Positions 46,201 to 57,669 of a stretch of DNA of 64,000 nt are shown here, in pieces. The notes under the pieces were generated by a model. The model saw only the letters and a program-made list of their open reading frames with translations, had not been told where the DNA came from and ran no database searches. Position numbers and translations under genes: made by a program. Each line of letters begins with the position of its first letter. The stretch's first letter is position 1. The stretch lies in assembly GCF_964355755.1 (NCBI RefSeq), contig NC_092679.1, forward strand, positions 124,001 to 188,000. Direction: 5' to 3'. This DNA is from Antedon mediterranea. Lineage: Eukaryota; Echinodermata; Crinoidea; Comatulida; Antedonidae.

Positions 46201-47788
46201 AAGGGTTCGAGGTCGACTCGCTCCTAATTCTGGTGGTGGAAAAAGTCTTCTCGGATAAGGACTATAAAACGTAGGTCCAGTGTACACAGTTATAACCTGT
46301 GTGCACTTAAAGAACCCAGTTCATTATTCAAGAAGAGTAGAGGGTTACCCTGGTAAACTGGTTCACAAAATAGCCCATTTATCATGAGGATTACCACCTA
46401 TCTGATAGGACAGTGATTAATTTACTATTTGTAACCTTGCCCACATTGCCACAGACATAAAATAAAAAATTCGGAATAAAGAAGATGTATTCTTACCATA
46501 CTGTAATAATATAAAATCGACTAAGAACATCAAAATATAGGCTTGTTGATATATCTTGTGAATGATAAGGATTCAACTATTTGAAACGAATAACAACCAA
46601 TTAAGTATATAAACAGTGAAAGAAACTAATAGTTAATAATTGATCTAAAAAAATAGATTTTTTTAAACACCTGCCTGAATAAATTTGTGTGAATATAATT
46701 TAGTGTAGTACAGTTGGTTGTTATCGCTCAACAAAACAATATCATTATGTCTACTGACTAAAACTTGTTGAATGGATCCATTATGAAGGTTTAGGTCCAT
46801 CATACCATTTGATTTACCTGTAAAGTAGTAAATTGTTTAAATTTTGACCTTGATGTAATATAATATTATTTCTGATGACCTAGTAACAATAATATAGACA
46901 TTATTTCTTACCCATATCAAAGCTGTAGTAAACATGCATTGTATCCCAAAAGATTACATTTATGCCGCTTGATGAAAATATTTCCAGCTCAACATTTCCT
47001 TAAATAAATGACATTAATAGTCATGTTTATACTAACATAAAATAAGAAACATACCTGGTACATTGCATAAAATTGTCGTGAATCATAATAAATAAACATA
47101 AATATACTACTACATATACTAGGCCTACTTCGCATATACCTGTAAATATACCATGGATAGATACAGCAAAGTATGTCCATGATTTTTGCTTCAAATTATA
47201 AACCACAAATACTGATGATTTAATGTCATTCTTTAATGTTAATAGCATCAATAACTGCTTCTGACCAAATGCGAACTTTGAATTTTCAATAGTCATCTAA
47301 AAGCAAGAAAATATATTGAATTAATTCCTTATTATTGAATTTTTAAATATATTAATAATATATAGTTATGTTACTGCTTACCCTATAGTTGTAATCAAAT
47401 CCTAGATCAGTGGCGAGAGGCAGTCTAAGTTGTTCAAATTGCAGATTCTCCATTATTCTTACAAAGATTGATTCATTTGTCCAAGCTGCAACTATGTCTT
47501 CTTCCTGTAAATAATATAATTTTAGTGGACAAATTGTTCAATTAATTCAAACACCATGAATTTAAATTTAAACCAATTTTGAATGTGAACTATTAGCTAA
47601 TAAATGTGAAAGAAATGTATGTGAAAGAAAAATGTATACAGCTTACTGGATATAAAGGAGAGTTTAAGCAATTTTGTTGCACTGCAATTCCAAGGATCTT
47701 TCCCAAATTGTAAACTTGAAAATAAATAAATCATTATTTAGTCATGAGAAAAACACAAATATATGAAGTAAGAAGAAAAAATAACAAC

Positions 47789-47825
<37 letters not shown>

Positions 47826-50800
47826 GACAGGATGTTTTTTGTTGTTGTTCTTTCAATATTTATTTAGAAACAGTTCAAGAAATAAAAGAATCATATATTT
47901 ACAATAACTTAAATGGTAACAATAAATGAACTGTTTCAGGAAAAAGAAGTAAAAGCACTTGTCTAGTACCTTGAGTTTCAACTATGTTATAAATGTTCAA
48001 GATTACACCATCATTCATCAATAACCAAAGAGAATTTGAAGAAAATGCAACGCTTCTCACAACGTATGCATCCTATAAATATAATGTGTATATGTTACTG
48101 TTAAAATATTTTACCCCAAAAAATACACGTCGAAGAATCATCAAACATTCTACACAGTCACTCAAACCAGTTACTTAGATCATGGTGGTATAAAATTAGG
48201 TTTACACCTCCATGAGGACCCCTTCTGAAACAAGCTTCCTAGCTTAAAGGGTTATCCTCTGCTTTACCATAACAGTTATAATTATTTAGTTTCTGTATGA
48301 TTTTGTTAATTTCCAATCATAATGTATTGTATTATGGATATTATGAATAGCAATGAATATTACAAACATGCTTAAACATACAGTACTTACCAAAGGTAAA
48401 TTTACTGTGATGTTCTGTATGGTTAAGAATCCAGTATTTGTCAAGAAAACATCTCCACTACAAAATATACAATAAGCAACCATATATGGTAAAGATAGTA
48501 GCAAACATGCAACTTTAATTGTGTTCCTCGAAAAATTTCATCTGGTTTCTAATTAATATTGCATAAAAAAAAAATTATTTTGTTGTTGCTCTAAAATATA
48601 TAACTACAGTTAATGACTTACTCTGTCATTATTACTGCCAGATGTGGCGAGCAAATACTAGCAATTAGTTTTGGTGCCGTGGATGAGTTTGATACTAGAT
48701 TTTCTGGTCCATCGACTGAAACGCTCCCAAATTCTGGTTGAATAATTAGTACCCACTTGGTGTCTCTTTAAACAAAATGTATATATCTATAGATCAGATA
48801 CATCCATGTTTCTGTTTATAAATCAGGCAAATTACTGAAAAAATGACAATGCTGTGGGTATCAGTGGCTGGATCTCAATGGACATACAAATAAAATAAGC
48901 ACTGAAAAAATGACAATGCTGTGGGTATCAGTGATTGGATCTCAATGGACATACAAATAAAATAAGCACTGAAAAAATGACAATGCTGTGGGTATCAGTG
49001 ATTGGATGTCAATGGACATACAAATAAAATAAGCACTGAAAAAATGACAATGCTGTGGGTATCAGTGATTGGATGTCAATGGACATACAAATAAAATAAG
49101 CACTGAAAAAATGACAATGCTGTGGGTATCAGTGATTGGATCTCAATGGACATACAAATAAAATAAGCACTGAAAAAATGACAATGCTGTGGGTATCAGT
49201 GGCCGGATCTCAATGGACATACAAATAAAATAAGCACTGAAAAAATGACAATGCTGTGGGTATCAGTGGCCGGATCTCAATGGACATACAAAATGACAAT
49301 GCTGTGGGTATCAGTGGCCGGATCTCAATGGACATACAAAATGACAATGCTGTGGGTATCAGTGGCCGGATCTCAATGGACATACAAATAAAGAAAGCAA
49401 AAAACTAAATCATAACTATAAAGTAAAATAGCCAGAAAGAAATTGTCCCTTCCTCAGTGCAAGTGAGCATGTTTCTCTTTATGATTACAAACCTGATAAA
49501 GCAGCTGTCTTGTGAAATATGTGAATATCCTACTATGGTTACATACGTCCAATATGCAATCGGTAGTTCCAAGGGTATTTCCCAGCAACTATATAACAAT
49601 ATTTTTAAATAATTAACACATTTTTAATGTGAATTTTTTAGAATATAAAAAGTGGAAAAAGGCAAACTTGAGTCTTTTCGGAAAAGAACTTTACCATTTA
49701 TTATCAACCTACCTACAATTCTGATTGAAATTTAGTGTAGTAAAAACTTTAACATTTCCTCTTGTTTTTTCGTGAAAAATTTGCAGTTGTGGTTCTTGTC
49801 GCTTCAAGTGAAAAAGCTCAGATAGTATTCTTGAACCCTAAAAAGTTAAATATTTGAACATTCCAAATTTCTCATTTGCTCTAGGAGTTATTTATTTTTA
49901 AACAAAAATTGTGACACACTTATGTAGCCATGGATTATTGATTAATCCATGATGTAACTCATATCACCCAAAAATGCCTGAAAACATGCAAAACCATGAA
50001 TAAAAAATGTTTACAAACCTGGGATGGTTCTTTAGCAAAGCCTTTTAATTCTTCAGTATCAACATTGTTTTTAGTATTTATTATCCAAACATTTATGGTC
50101 ACAACTTCATTTGTAGAACTAATAAGAATTGATAGGGTTTCAAATTATATGAAAATAAATGGCAAAGGTTAAGCTCATAATTATAATGCTGAGCTACACT
50201 ACTGTATGTTTCTTTTTTATTCAATAAAGTTGAGAAGCATACCTGTTCCTTTTAGGTGACACGTACCATTGGTAACAGAATGGGTCATCTTCAACTTTTA
50301 ATACTTTGGTACAATTGTTGTAACTGTCTTGGTTCTATAAATAATATCTCAATATCTAACTACAATAGAGGAATTATAAGGAATATTTATGATGTGGCCT
50401 ACTGTGCTGTACTGTAGTTCCAATGTGAAACTCCAGACAATACTAACTAAATTATCAATTGATAAAACTACCAATGAGTTTTTGGTAGTTTTTTCAAAAA
50501 ATATTTTGTCTTACCTGTTCTATCTCAATAACTGTTATTGAATAAAACCCTGGTTTTGTGCAATAGATAGAAGTCTGTTTGGCACTAAAAGAGATTATAA
50601 AAAATAAGAGTGTAACACTATGTTTCTGTCTACCACATATTGTGTATGGGAACTTCTGAAAATGACAACCATGAGGTGATATTGATTCTACATTTTGTCC
50701 TTTATTAGAATATTTTCAAAGATAAATCTGTGATCAAACAAAATATAACAGAACAACAAAAAGATTAAAGATTGACCAATTAGATAAGCAAGGTACCTTT

Positions 50801-51947
50801 GTTTGTTATAATACAATATTATCATATTGATGAACTACCACATCTATTTAAGATAACATTAATTTTAACCTGAAATCTTCAACTTGACAGTTCTGTGGTA
50901 TGATCCATTTAATTTCATCAGCAGTTCCCAAGTACTCCACCATAAACTAAACATTTAACCAAATCAGATTAACTAATTAATAATATTAGAGATGTATTTA
51001 CCTAAAAAACTGTAATTTAAATCAAAACATAGTAAAATTGGCTGCAAGCCAATGGATTTTTGGTTAACTTTAACCATTTATTTTGTCATTTTATAAGGGA
51101 AAACATTATTTTTTCAGGGTTTTTTTCACGGAAGTGAGTTAAACTACAAAATAATGTATTACAAGTCTGATTTGATTAATCTTTATTTTTCATGTTTTTT
51201 TTTGGTGAGTGGGTTACCTTTAAAAATAAAAATTTATAAAACAGACTGTAAATAGGCCATTTTGCAGTTTTAATGTAGTTATTCACTTCCATTGGAAAAA
51301 TAAACAAATATAATGATTTAACTTCTAAAAAGTCAAAATAAACAGTTTAAATTGAACTAAAACCCATTGTCTGACAAAAAAAAATTGACTATTTTTGCTT
51401 TAAATTACAGTTTTTTCATGTAAATATTTTTTTTACAGATTAAATTGTTCAAGGTAAATAACTATCATGTGACATTAAAATGGCATATTCAAACAACAAA
51501 AATTAAAACAATTTTGTTTTTGAGGGGGGACAATACATCTTTAAATTGTCTAATTAGACCTAATAAATATTTAAATTGTGTATAGGCCTACATCAAGAAA
51601 AAGAGTACCTTGTTCGATGTTGATAGAGTGACCAAATCAAGATATTCATTTGGAGTTACTCTACAAAATAGAAGAAAACATTAGTAGTATACAACAAATT
51701 TGATCTAAAATTATATTGTTGTTTGATCACGAAAGGTGAGTAAATAATTACAAAAACATGGTAGAGATTTTTATTTAATTGTTGTTTTTTGTTAGAGGGC
51801 CTAGGCCTAACTAACATTAAGGACTTTTTTTAGATTAGGCCAGGTAATTCAATGAATTTAAAAATCATACCTCCATAGACATGACAGAAGAGCAGGAGTT
51901 TCAGCTATGCATGAATACAAAAGGCTAAAAACTAGTAACAAAATCAT
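43220..51947 (-). CDS. CATSPERE: Cation channel sperm-associated auxiliary subunit epsilon
   Basis: Twenty-eight exons in phase, 922 aa (human about 950): 51947-51871, 51660-51609, 50946-50870, 50584-50515, 50334-50243, 50118-50019, 49837-49713, 49588-49493, 48765-48622, 48457-48391, 48072-47970, 47714-47647, 47504-47382, 47296-47140, 46998-46912, 46817-46671, 46554-46497, 45984-45909, 45729-45616, 45295-45212, 45104-44985, 44866-44772, 44510-44489, 44384-44305, 44220-44121, 43994-43920, 43743-43595, 43430-43220. A subunit of the sperm flagellar calcium channel: N-terminal signal peptide (MILLLVFSLLYSCIAETP), long extracellular part, one membrane span near the C-terminus (LGLFTSISLTIAAISYIYF) and a short basic tail. 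Diagnostic blocks: ISVGCPPGRHIKVV, YDFETYGCPI, LFQPTVQLYD and YVRDVSANFMIWEENQ, which match CATSPERE better than CATSPERD. Exon 19 uses a GC donor. Confidence 0.9.
43484..43571. mobile_element. MITE copy 3 (internally deleted), CATSPERE intron 27
   Basis: TAAAGCTTAGTCTACACA at the left, TTTGATAGTGTAGAGAAAGC at the right, with the shared interior ATATCACTACCATATTTGGG between. The left end is shortened relative to the full copies. Confidence 0.75.
43782..43872. mobile_element. MITE copy 4 (half element), CATSPERE intron 26
   Basis: Interior words in the opposite orientation (CCCAAATATAGTAGTGATATG, CATCATCGTGTCCATATATG) and a complete right end AAAGTTTGATAGTGTAGACAG. The left terminus is missing next to a poly(A) run at 43751-43773. 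Confidence 0.75.
46122..46395 (+). mobile_element. tRNA-derived SINE, copy C
   Basis: AATGGCCGAGAGGTTAAGGCA (box A) and GGGTTCGAGGTCGACTC (box B) are followed by CTCCTAATTCTGGTGGTGG, TCTTCTCGGATAAGGACTAT, GTAGGTCCAGTGTACACAG and GTGCACTTAAAGAACCCAG. Same order as copy A. It lies in CATSPERE intron 17, in the orientation opposite to the gene. Confidence 0.85.
47777..47826 (+). repeat. (AAT)n microsatellite
   Basis: About 15 AAT units in CATSPERE intron 11; an open frame over it reads poly-Asn and is not a gene. Confidence 0.9.
48834..49392 (+). repeat. 67-bp minisatellite, 9 copies (CATSPERE intron 8)
   Basis: Unit ACTGAAAAAATGACAATGCT...CAATGGACATACAAATAAAATAAGC. The first seven starts are 67 bp apart; the last two are about 48 bp apart because ATAAAATAAGCACTGAAAA is lost. 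Variants are GGCTGG, GATTGG and GGCCGG. Confidence 0.95.
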
Positions 51948-51959
51948 CTTCTCGGTTGT

Positions 51960-52470
51960 TGAACCTGGTGATTAAAAAACATTAAAAATACCTAAGCCTA
52001 GATTAGTAGGCCTAGGCCACCCGCTAGGCCTACCCTACTTCTAGACTAGGCCTATGCTAGGTTAGTTTCTAAAGTTTCTTTGTATGTTTAAGCTAGGCCG
52101 AGAAGAAAGACATCCAGTAGGCCTAGGCCTAGTTAGATACTTGATCTAGGGCTTGCTAGTTCCTACACAAGTACTAGGACTACTATCCGAGGCTAGCTAA
52201 TAATATTGTAGGCCGTAGATAGTTAGGCCCTAGGCCTAGTACTAACTAGCCTAGGCCTAGGTAGGCCTAGCCTAGGCATCATGAATTCTTTTATTATACG
52301 ATTAATTACAGAAATTAAGATAGAAGCCTCTAAGTCTAAAAACTAGCCTAGAAAGGATTATTACTACTGCTACTACTGTATACTAGGCCTTTGCCTAGAT
52401 AAGCCAGGACCAGCCGTCTAATAATAACTATACTATCTAGGCCTAGGCCTATGCCTAATAACTGCACTAG
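51960..52470. repeat. GGCCTA-rich tract upstream of CATSPERE
   Basis: Dense TAGGCCTAGGCC, CTAGGCCTA and TAGCCTAGG words starting right beside the first coding exon of CATSPERE (51947). No fixed period. Confidence 0.75.
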
Positions 52471-54429
52471 CTAGGCTGCCTCTTGCTGCTGCTCAGAGCT
52501 ACGACGTAGGTACGGTTCAGTAGGATAGCTGCTGTGTGCTGATTGGTGGAAAGTTTGATAAATTAGAAACATCATTATAATAAATATCACGTCACCAAAC
52601 ATTTCACCTTTATAAAAAACCAGGCTGGTTGAACTACCGTTGGCCCACTTTCCAAGCTTGATTAATTTTAAATCGCTAGGGAACATGAGAAGGTTACAAT
52701 TTAAACAAAAAATGTGTCTAATAATTTGTCAACAAACGTTTTTTATAAAAATGAAAACATAACAAGAAAAAAAAGTTAGGAAGCAACTGTTAGTAAGAAG
52801 GTAGGAATTCCGGCCATGGGATTTGGTTAGTATCGTTTATGTTTTATTATTATTGATCATTTCATGCATGATGACAAAAGATGAGTGACATTGGGTTGTA
52901 AACAGAAAAGACAAGCAAAAAAAAAGATTTTAAAATTAATAGTGGTGCGCTATAGTACTTTTTTTAATGTGTACCACTGGTGAAGCATTTTTCACAGACC
53001 AATGACTCTAGTATAGCCTATAAACTTTGTCGTCAAAGCAAACTCTGACTGATCAGAGCGTGGCTTCTCTAACAACGGCAAACCGAAAGGTGAGGGAGAC
53101 AGATAACAGATTGATTACTTTGCGAAAGCGTGCAATTGGCTGGGGCGGGATTAAATTAATTTCTCGCATATAAAGACAAAATTAATGGTTAAATTCAACT
53201 TTTCAATTTGTTTTTATCCAATTTCTGGTCAAAGTGAATAACTTATGTGGCATTAAAATGGCATAAAAAAAATGTAAGTTTAATTTTTCAGGAGGACACT
53301 CTTTGACTTCTTGACTCGATCAGGTAGGTGACATAAGATCACTCTCCATTTGAAGAAGCAAATCGTTGGGAATTTTACAAAATCCATTTTGTTTGTTATT
53401 GAAATTAAACTCTTCCTTTTATAATACACTGCGCTAGTTCCACGTCACATTTACTATGACTCATACATCATCGATTAAAGCTGGATGACGCAATACGACA
53501 ATAAACCAGCTTGATATGGTGGTGGATCTAATTATTATCTGATAATTGATATTATTTTCAAGTAATTTTAATTCAGGTAGGCCAAATAAGAAACATCGGG
53601 TAAGCTCTACATCTTGTTTCATATTGATAGACAGGGCTTGCATTTATTCTTGTCTTAACACGGGTCATAAACACAATATTCGACATTTTAACGCTACGTC
53701 TGTAACTTAGTTATAAATAAGTACAGTACAGTGTACTTAGCGGTAGTTAGTCCCAATCGACAATGATTCCAAACCTCTATAATTTTGCCGCTCGCTGCCA
53801 ATTCAAAGACCTTCAATCTGCCACGTGAAAAATACGCGTGGGCCAAAAGTTGAGCCTCACCCAAATTTAGTCTTTTAGGAATGTTGGCTTTCAACGAATG
53901 GTTTAGTTTATTAAACAAGAAGGTGTTTCGTAATAAATTCTGGCTCTAAATATTTATTGTGATTATTTTACGACTGCCTGACTGAAGGTGTGTTCACCGT
54001 TGAACTGGATAACATTAAAAGCAGATATAGGCCTAGGCCTAATATTGTTCAATCAACATTATACTGTTATAATAATGATTCAAGTACATTACATTGGAAT
54101 TTTTTTATGACAGTAAGGCCTCATGATTTGAAATTGTGATTTTAGGGAATGGTTCTAAAAATACACCAATCACATGCAAGGTTTCTGGTAGCTGTAAAGA
54201 AATCAGATGTACAAAAATTGTTTTAATAATTTTAATTATTTACAAAGTAAATTCACGTCTGTTTTCAGGATACCATTCTGGATTTTTTAATCTCCTCCTT
54301 TTAGAAAATGGTTTGGTCCTAAATGTAAACACGTGGCCGGCGATGACGTAAATCGACATCCATAAAAGGAGTTAGAATAATTCTACACAGCGCCCTCTCT
54401 TGACACCCTGTCTTTTTTTTTTCGATCCG
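52471..54429. other. Intergenic DNA between divergent CATSPERE and AKAP6-like genes
   Basis: No gene recognised. A 74-codon minus-strand open frame at 53694-53918 (…LNLGEAQLLAHAYFSRGRL…) has more balanced composition than its surroundings but matches no family I know and has no clear splice context. Confidence 0.5.
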
Positions 54430-54554
54430 ATCCGAGCTCTCGTTAAATTACTTCCGGTTACGGTAGAAAAGAAGATGTTAGTGGGAAAATAATATGTTAA
54501 AACTCGGAATACTACTATTTGTTATAATCACTTGATAATATAATATTAATATTG
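54430..54554 (+). promoter_or_regulatory. Candidate promoter and non-coding first exon of AKAP6-like gene
   Basis: CpG- and purine-rich stretch with an ETS-type ACTTCCGG at 54450-54457, followed by a consensus donor TTG/GTAAGA at 54555. A GGCCTA tract follows directly, the same arrangement as at SYNJ2BP and SART1. The link to the acceptor at 57669 is inference. Confidence 0.35.
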
Positions 54555-54584
54555 GTAAGAAATTAAAGAGTATTGTATATTATA

Positions 54585-54890
54585 GGCCTCTCTTGTCTAC
54601 TAGCCTCACTATCTCTAGGAGGCTCTAGCTAGCTAGCTAGCTATAGGGCCCCCAGGCCCTAGCCTAGCTTTTTAGGCTAGCCAGGGTAGGCCTAGGCTAG
54701 GCCTTCCCCCTCTACCTACTACTAGAGAGTACTAGACTCTAGATAGCTGGGATAGATAAGTCCCCTGGCCTTCTAAGCCTAGGTAGGCTAAGGCCTACTA
54801 CTACTATCTAGCCTAGGCTAGAGGCTACTTGTAATGTTAGCCTAATAAATAAAATAAGGCCTACCTATATACAGTACTAGTCTAGTAGTA
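54585..54890. repeat. GGCCTA/CTAG-rich tract
   Basis: GCTAGCTAGCTAGCTA, TAGGCTAGCC and TAGGCCTAGGCTAGG words packed without a fixed period, just downstream of the candidate first exon at 54430-54554. Confidence 0.7.
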
Positions 54891-55343
54891 GTACTACCTA
54901 TCCTACTAGCTAGATAGGTAGGCAGTCCTAGTTAGATAGATAAAGTAGGCCTCCTCTTTTCTCCCACCAGACTGATACATGCTCTGTGTGTACTGTGTGT
55001 AAAGTGACATGAAAAAAAATGGTCTGGGTTTTCCTTCTTGACTTGCAGTAACTGTCAAAAAAAGCATAAATTTAATAAGTAAAAATTTAAAGGGCGTACT
55101 GTACATGACTTTACAAATGTTCAGTAGCAGTCGTGTATTGGTCACATTTTGGTCATGACGAACTCGCCTGATATTTTGTATGGATTGCTTCAGGACAGAT
55201 AACTACTGGAGGATGAATTGTCTTGTTTAGAGTGTACATAATTCACTGGGAGAGTGTTATTTCTGTATTATTTCTGTCATTACAATTCCTTGTATTGTAA
55301 AAAAATAAGAATTGAATTTACAAAAATACTATCAACAACATTA

Positions 55344-55840
55344 GAGAGGTTTCGCAACCTTACGAATACGATAACGAAAACGGATACGTCATACATTTGT
55401 GAAACTTTTGAGCTGATCCCATTTCATATTCGTAAAGCGTATTCGTGTTGACGAATATCACCAGTCATATTCGTAACTACAAAACGAGTATAGTTTTTGA
55501 TCTATTTTGCATTTGAATCAGGAATGATTCATGATTATAATATAATTATAGATTTATTGAAAGTAATTTACTAAAGTAATTTACTAAAATACCAGGTCAA
55601 TTTTGATAAATAGCAGTTTTTAAAGTCCTCACTCGCTTTGATGTTACGCTAGGCCTAGGCAGCCAAGCACCAAGCAACACGTACCCGCGCTTCGCTCAAA
55701 TTTACCGCAGTCATATTTTGGATGCGCCCTCAATATTCCGTTGCCATGCGAAACAGATTTTGTTATGGCTTACGAAAACGAATACGTGTGCGTGACGTAT
55801 CCGTTTTCGTTATCGTATTCGTAAGATTGCGAAACCTCTC
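55344..55840. mobile_element. TIR element of 497 bp with TA target duplication
   Basis: GAGAGGTTTCGCAACCTTAC at 55344 and its near-perfect inverse GTAAGATTGCGAAACCTCTC ending at 55840. The inverted ends continue for about 45 bp (CGAATACGATAACGAAAACGG). TA flanks both sides. ATTCGTA/TACGAAT words recur inside. No coding capacity. Superfamily unresolved; TA duplication would suit Tc1/mariner-like ends. Confidence 0.8.
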
Positions 55841-57027
55841 TATCATCTATTTAATAGAATACTGTAGCTGTCGACATAAATGCATAGGCATTACTTTGTA
55901 CCTAAATGTCCTGGATTTACCAGTAGAAATTTCTCATTTTGCTTTCAAACGATAAACATGATTTTCCAACAAGTTAAACTACTTTACCATGCTTTTGAGT
56001 ACCACATTATCCATTCAGATCTTGTATATTAAGTAGACCCTATATTACACTGTACATATTGGCTTTATAAAACTATCCCTAAACTATGACAAATGATTTG
56101 GTGTGTTTAAAATGTCCAAACAACTTTGCAACCATTTCAGACTCTGTACTTCATTTAATTTCAAACAAGAGTTCCAATTGTTTGTCTTTGTTCTTGGACT
56201 AGATACTTGAAACCTCTTCTAATGTGACCTCCATAATACAGGAATTCCTCATCCTAATCCCTTAACCAATCAAAATTGTAGGTTAAGCGTCATTGCTTAT
56301 TGGTAGAACAGGAACTGCAATTAACTTAAATCATTCATTTACAGTAGTCTACTAGTACAGTGCTAGTGATGTTAGCTTTGCTTTGACTTGACATGAACAT
56401 TGTGTAAGCTTCATAAGAACAGTGGGTTGGTAGTTCAAAGTTAACCTTCCAAATATTCAATATTTGCAGATCTTAGTAAGTAATCAGAAACTGAACAAAT
56501 TGTAAGCACCCACTTGTTGACCAATGTAAACATCTACCAAGTTTATTTGTTTATTCCTCCAGATATTCTGTATTGATACAAAGAATACAATCAATGCTTC
56601 TTAAGCAATTGTATACCATTTCTTCTTAATATCTGTATTTTCACATGTATTAAACAAGTCAGGATGGTTTTATATTCACCATAATGGCACTGGCTGTCAA
56701 TCCAACCCTTTGTCTAATACTTAATAGTAATTTGTTTTTTATTTCTTATGTTTGATTAATTTTTAACAATAACTTTAATGAACTGTCAGCTTGACAATAT
56801 ACCAACCATAATTAATTTGTGAATTTTCAATTGTTTTTAGCTTTGAATGATAACAAAATACTGTATTTAAGAAAGAATTTGTATTTAAATGAAAGTATTT
56901 AAATGTTATTATTATACAGATTACTAGAACACTTTCCCAACATTTAAAATACTACTGGTAACATAAGACTAACATTATTCGTAAAATGAGGCTAATTTAC
57001 GTTAAAATGTATTGTTTGCAGTATTGT
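55841..57027. other. Non-coding DNA between TIR elements
   Basis: AT-rich. I see no repeats, splice-bounded exons or promoters that I can support; presumed first intron or upstream region of the AKAP6-like gene. Confidence 0.4.
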
Positions 57028-57376
57028 CAAAGAACTTATAACACAAGAATCTCCTGTTCGTCCAAAGCTTGTAGCAAATTTTGCTAAAGGCATTGTAGGA
57101 TAGAATAGAGCTAATGGGTGGCGCCATTGTGAGCCATGGAGTAGCACGCCCGCATCAAATTAGAAAGTCAAAATCATAGAGGGGATCTGCTAATACTATA
57201 GAGGGGATAGAGTAATTGACTGAGCCCTCTATAGGAATTAATAGTTTTGACTTCCTAGTTTGGAGGGGCGCTGCTCCATTCTGTGAAATGGCGTCGCCCA
57301 GTTTGACCTTTTAACCGATACTGTGTTTTGAATGCAAATTGAAGAACAGGAGATTCTTGTGTTACAAGTTCTTTTG
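57028..57376. mobile_element. TIR element of 349 bp with 6-bp target duplication
   Basis: CAAAGAACTTATAACACAAG at the left is mirrored by CTTGTGTTACAAGTTCTTTTG at the right (reverse complement with one gap-like difference), continuing through AATCTCCTGTTC/GAACAGGAGATT. TATTGT occurs immediately outside both ends (57022-57027, 57377-57382). The interior contains GGGTGGCGCCATTGTG and ATAGAGGGGAT twice. Non-autonomous. Confidence 0.8.
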
Positions 57377-57669
57377 TATTGTTGCCTCATAAATACACTG
57401 AAGTTTATTTAACATACTTTACATGTTCCTCATGTATTTGGACACAGTATGCTCTTTGAAATTATAAACAATTTTTTAAATCATAATTTGGTTTTATTTC
57501 TGTAGTGTTTGCAGATCATTTTCTTTGAAATTTCAGTTTAGTTTTATTTATAACAAAATATATTTTCTTGTGAGCACTTTATTCTTAAAACAATGTTGAC
57601 AGACATCAGGAAAAAAATAGGCAGAAGAACAAGTATCACTCATAATTATTGTGTTTTTGTAATAAACAG

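Noticed and set aside
47744-47929. Poly-Asn open frame in CATSPERE intron 11
   Set aside because: Translated AAT microsatellite.
43220-51947. CATSPERD instead of CATSPERE
   Set aside because: Length (922 aa) and the blocks YGCPI...FQPTVQLYD...YVRDVSANFMIWE fit CATSPERE; CATSPERD is shorter.
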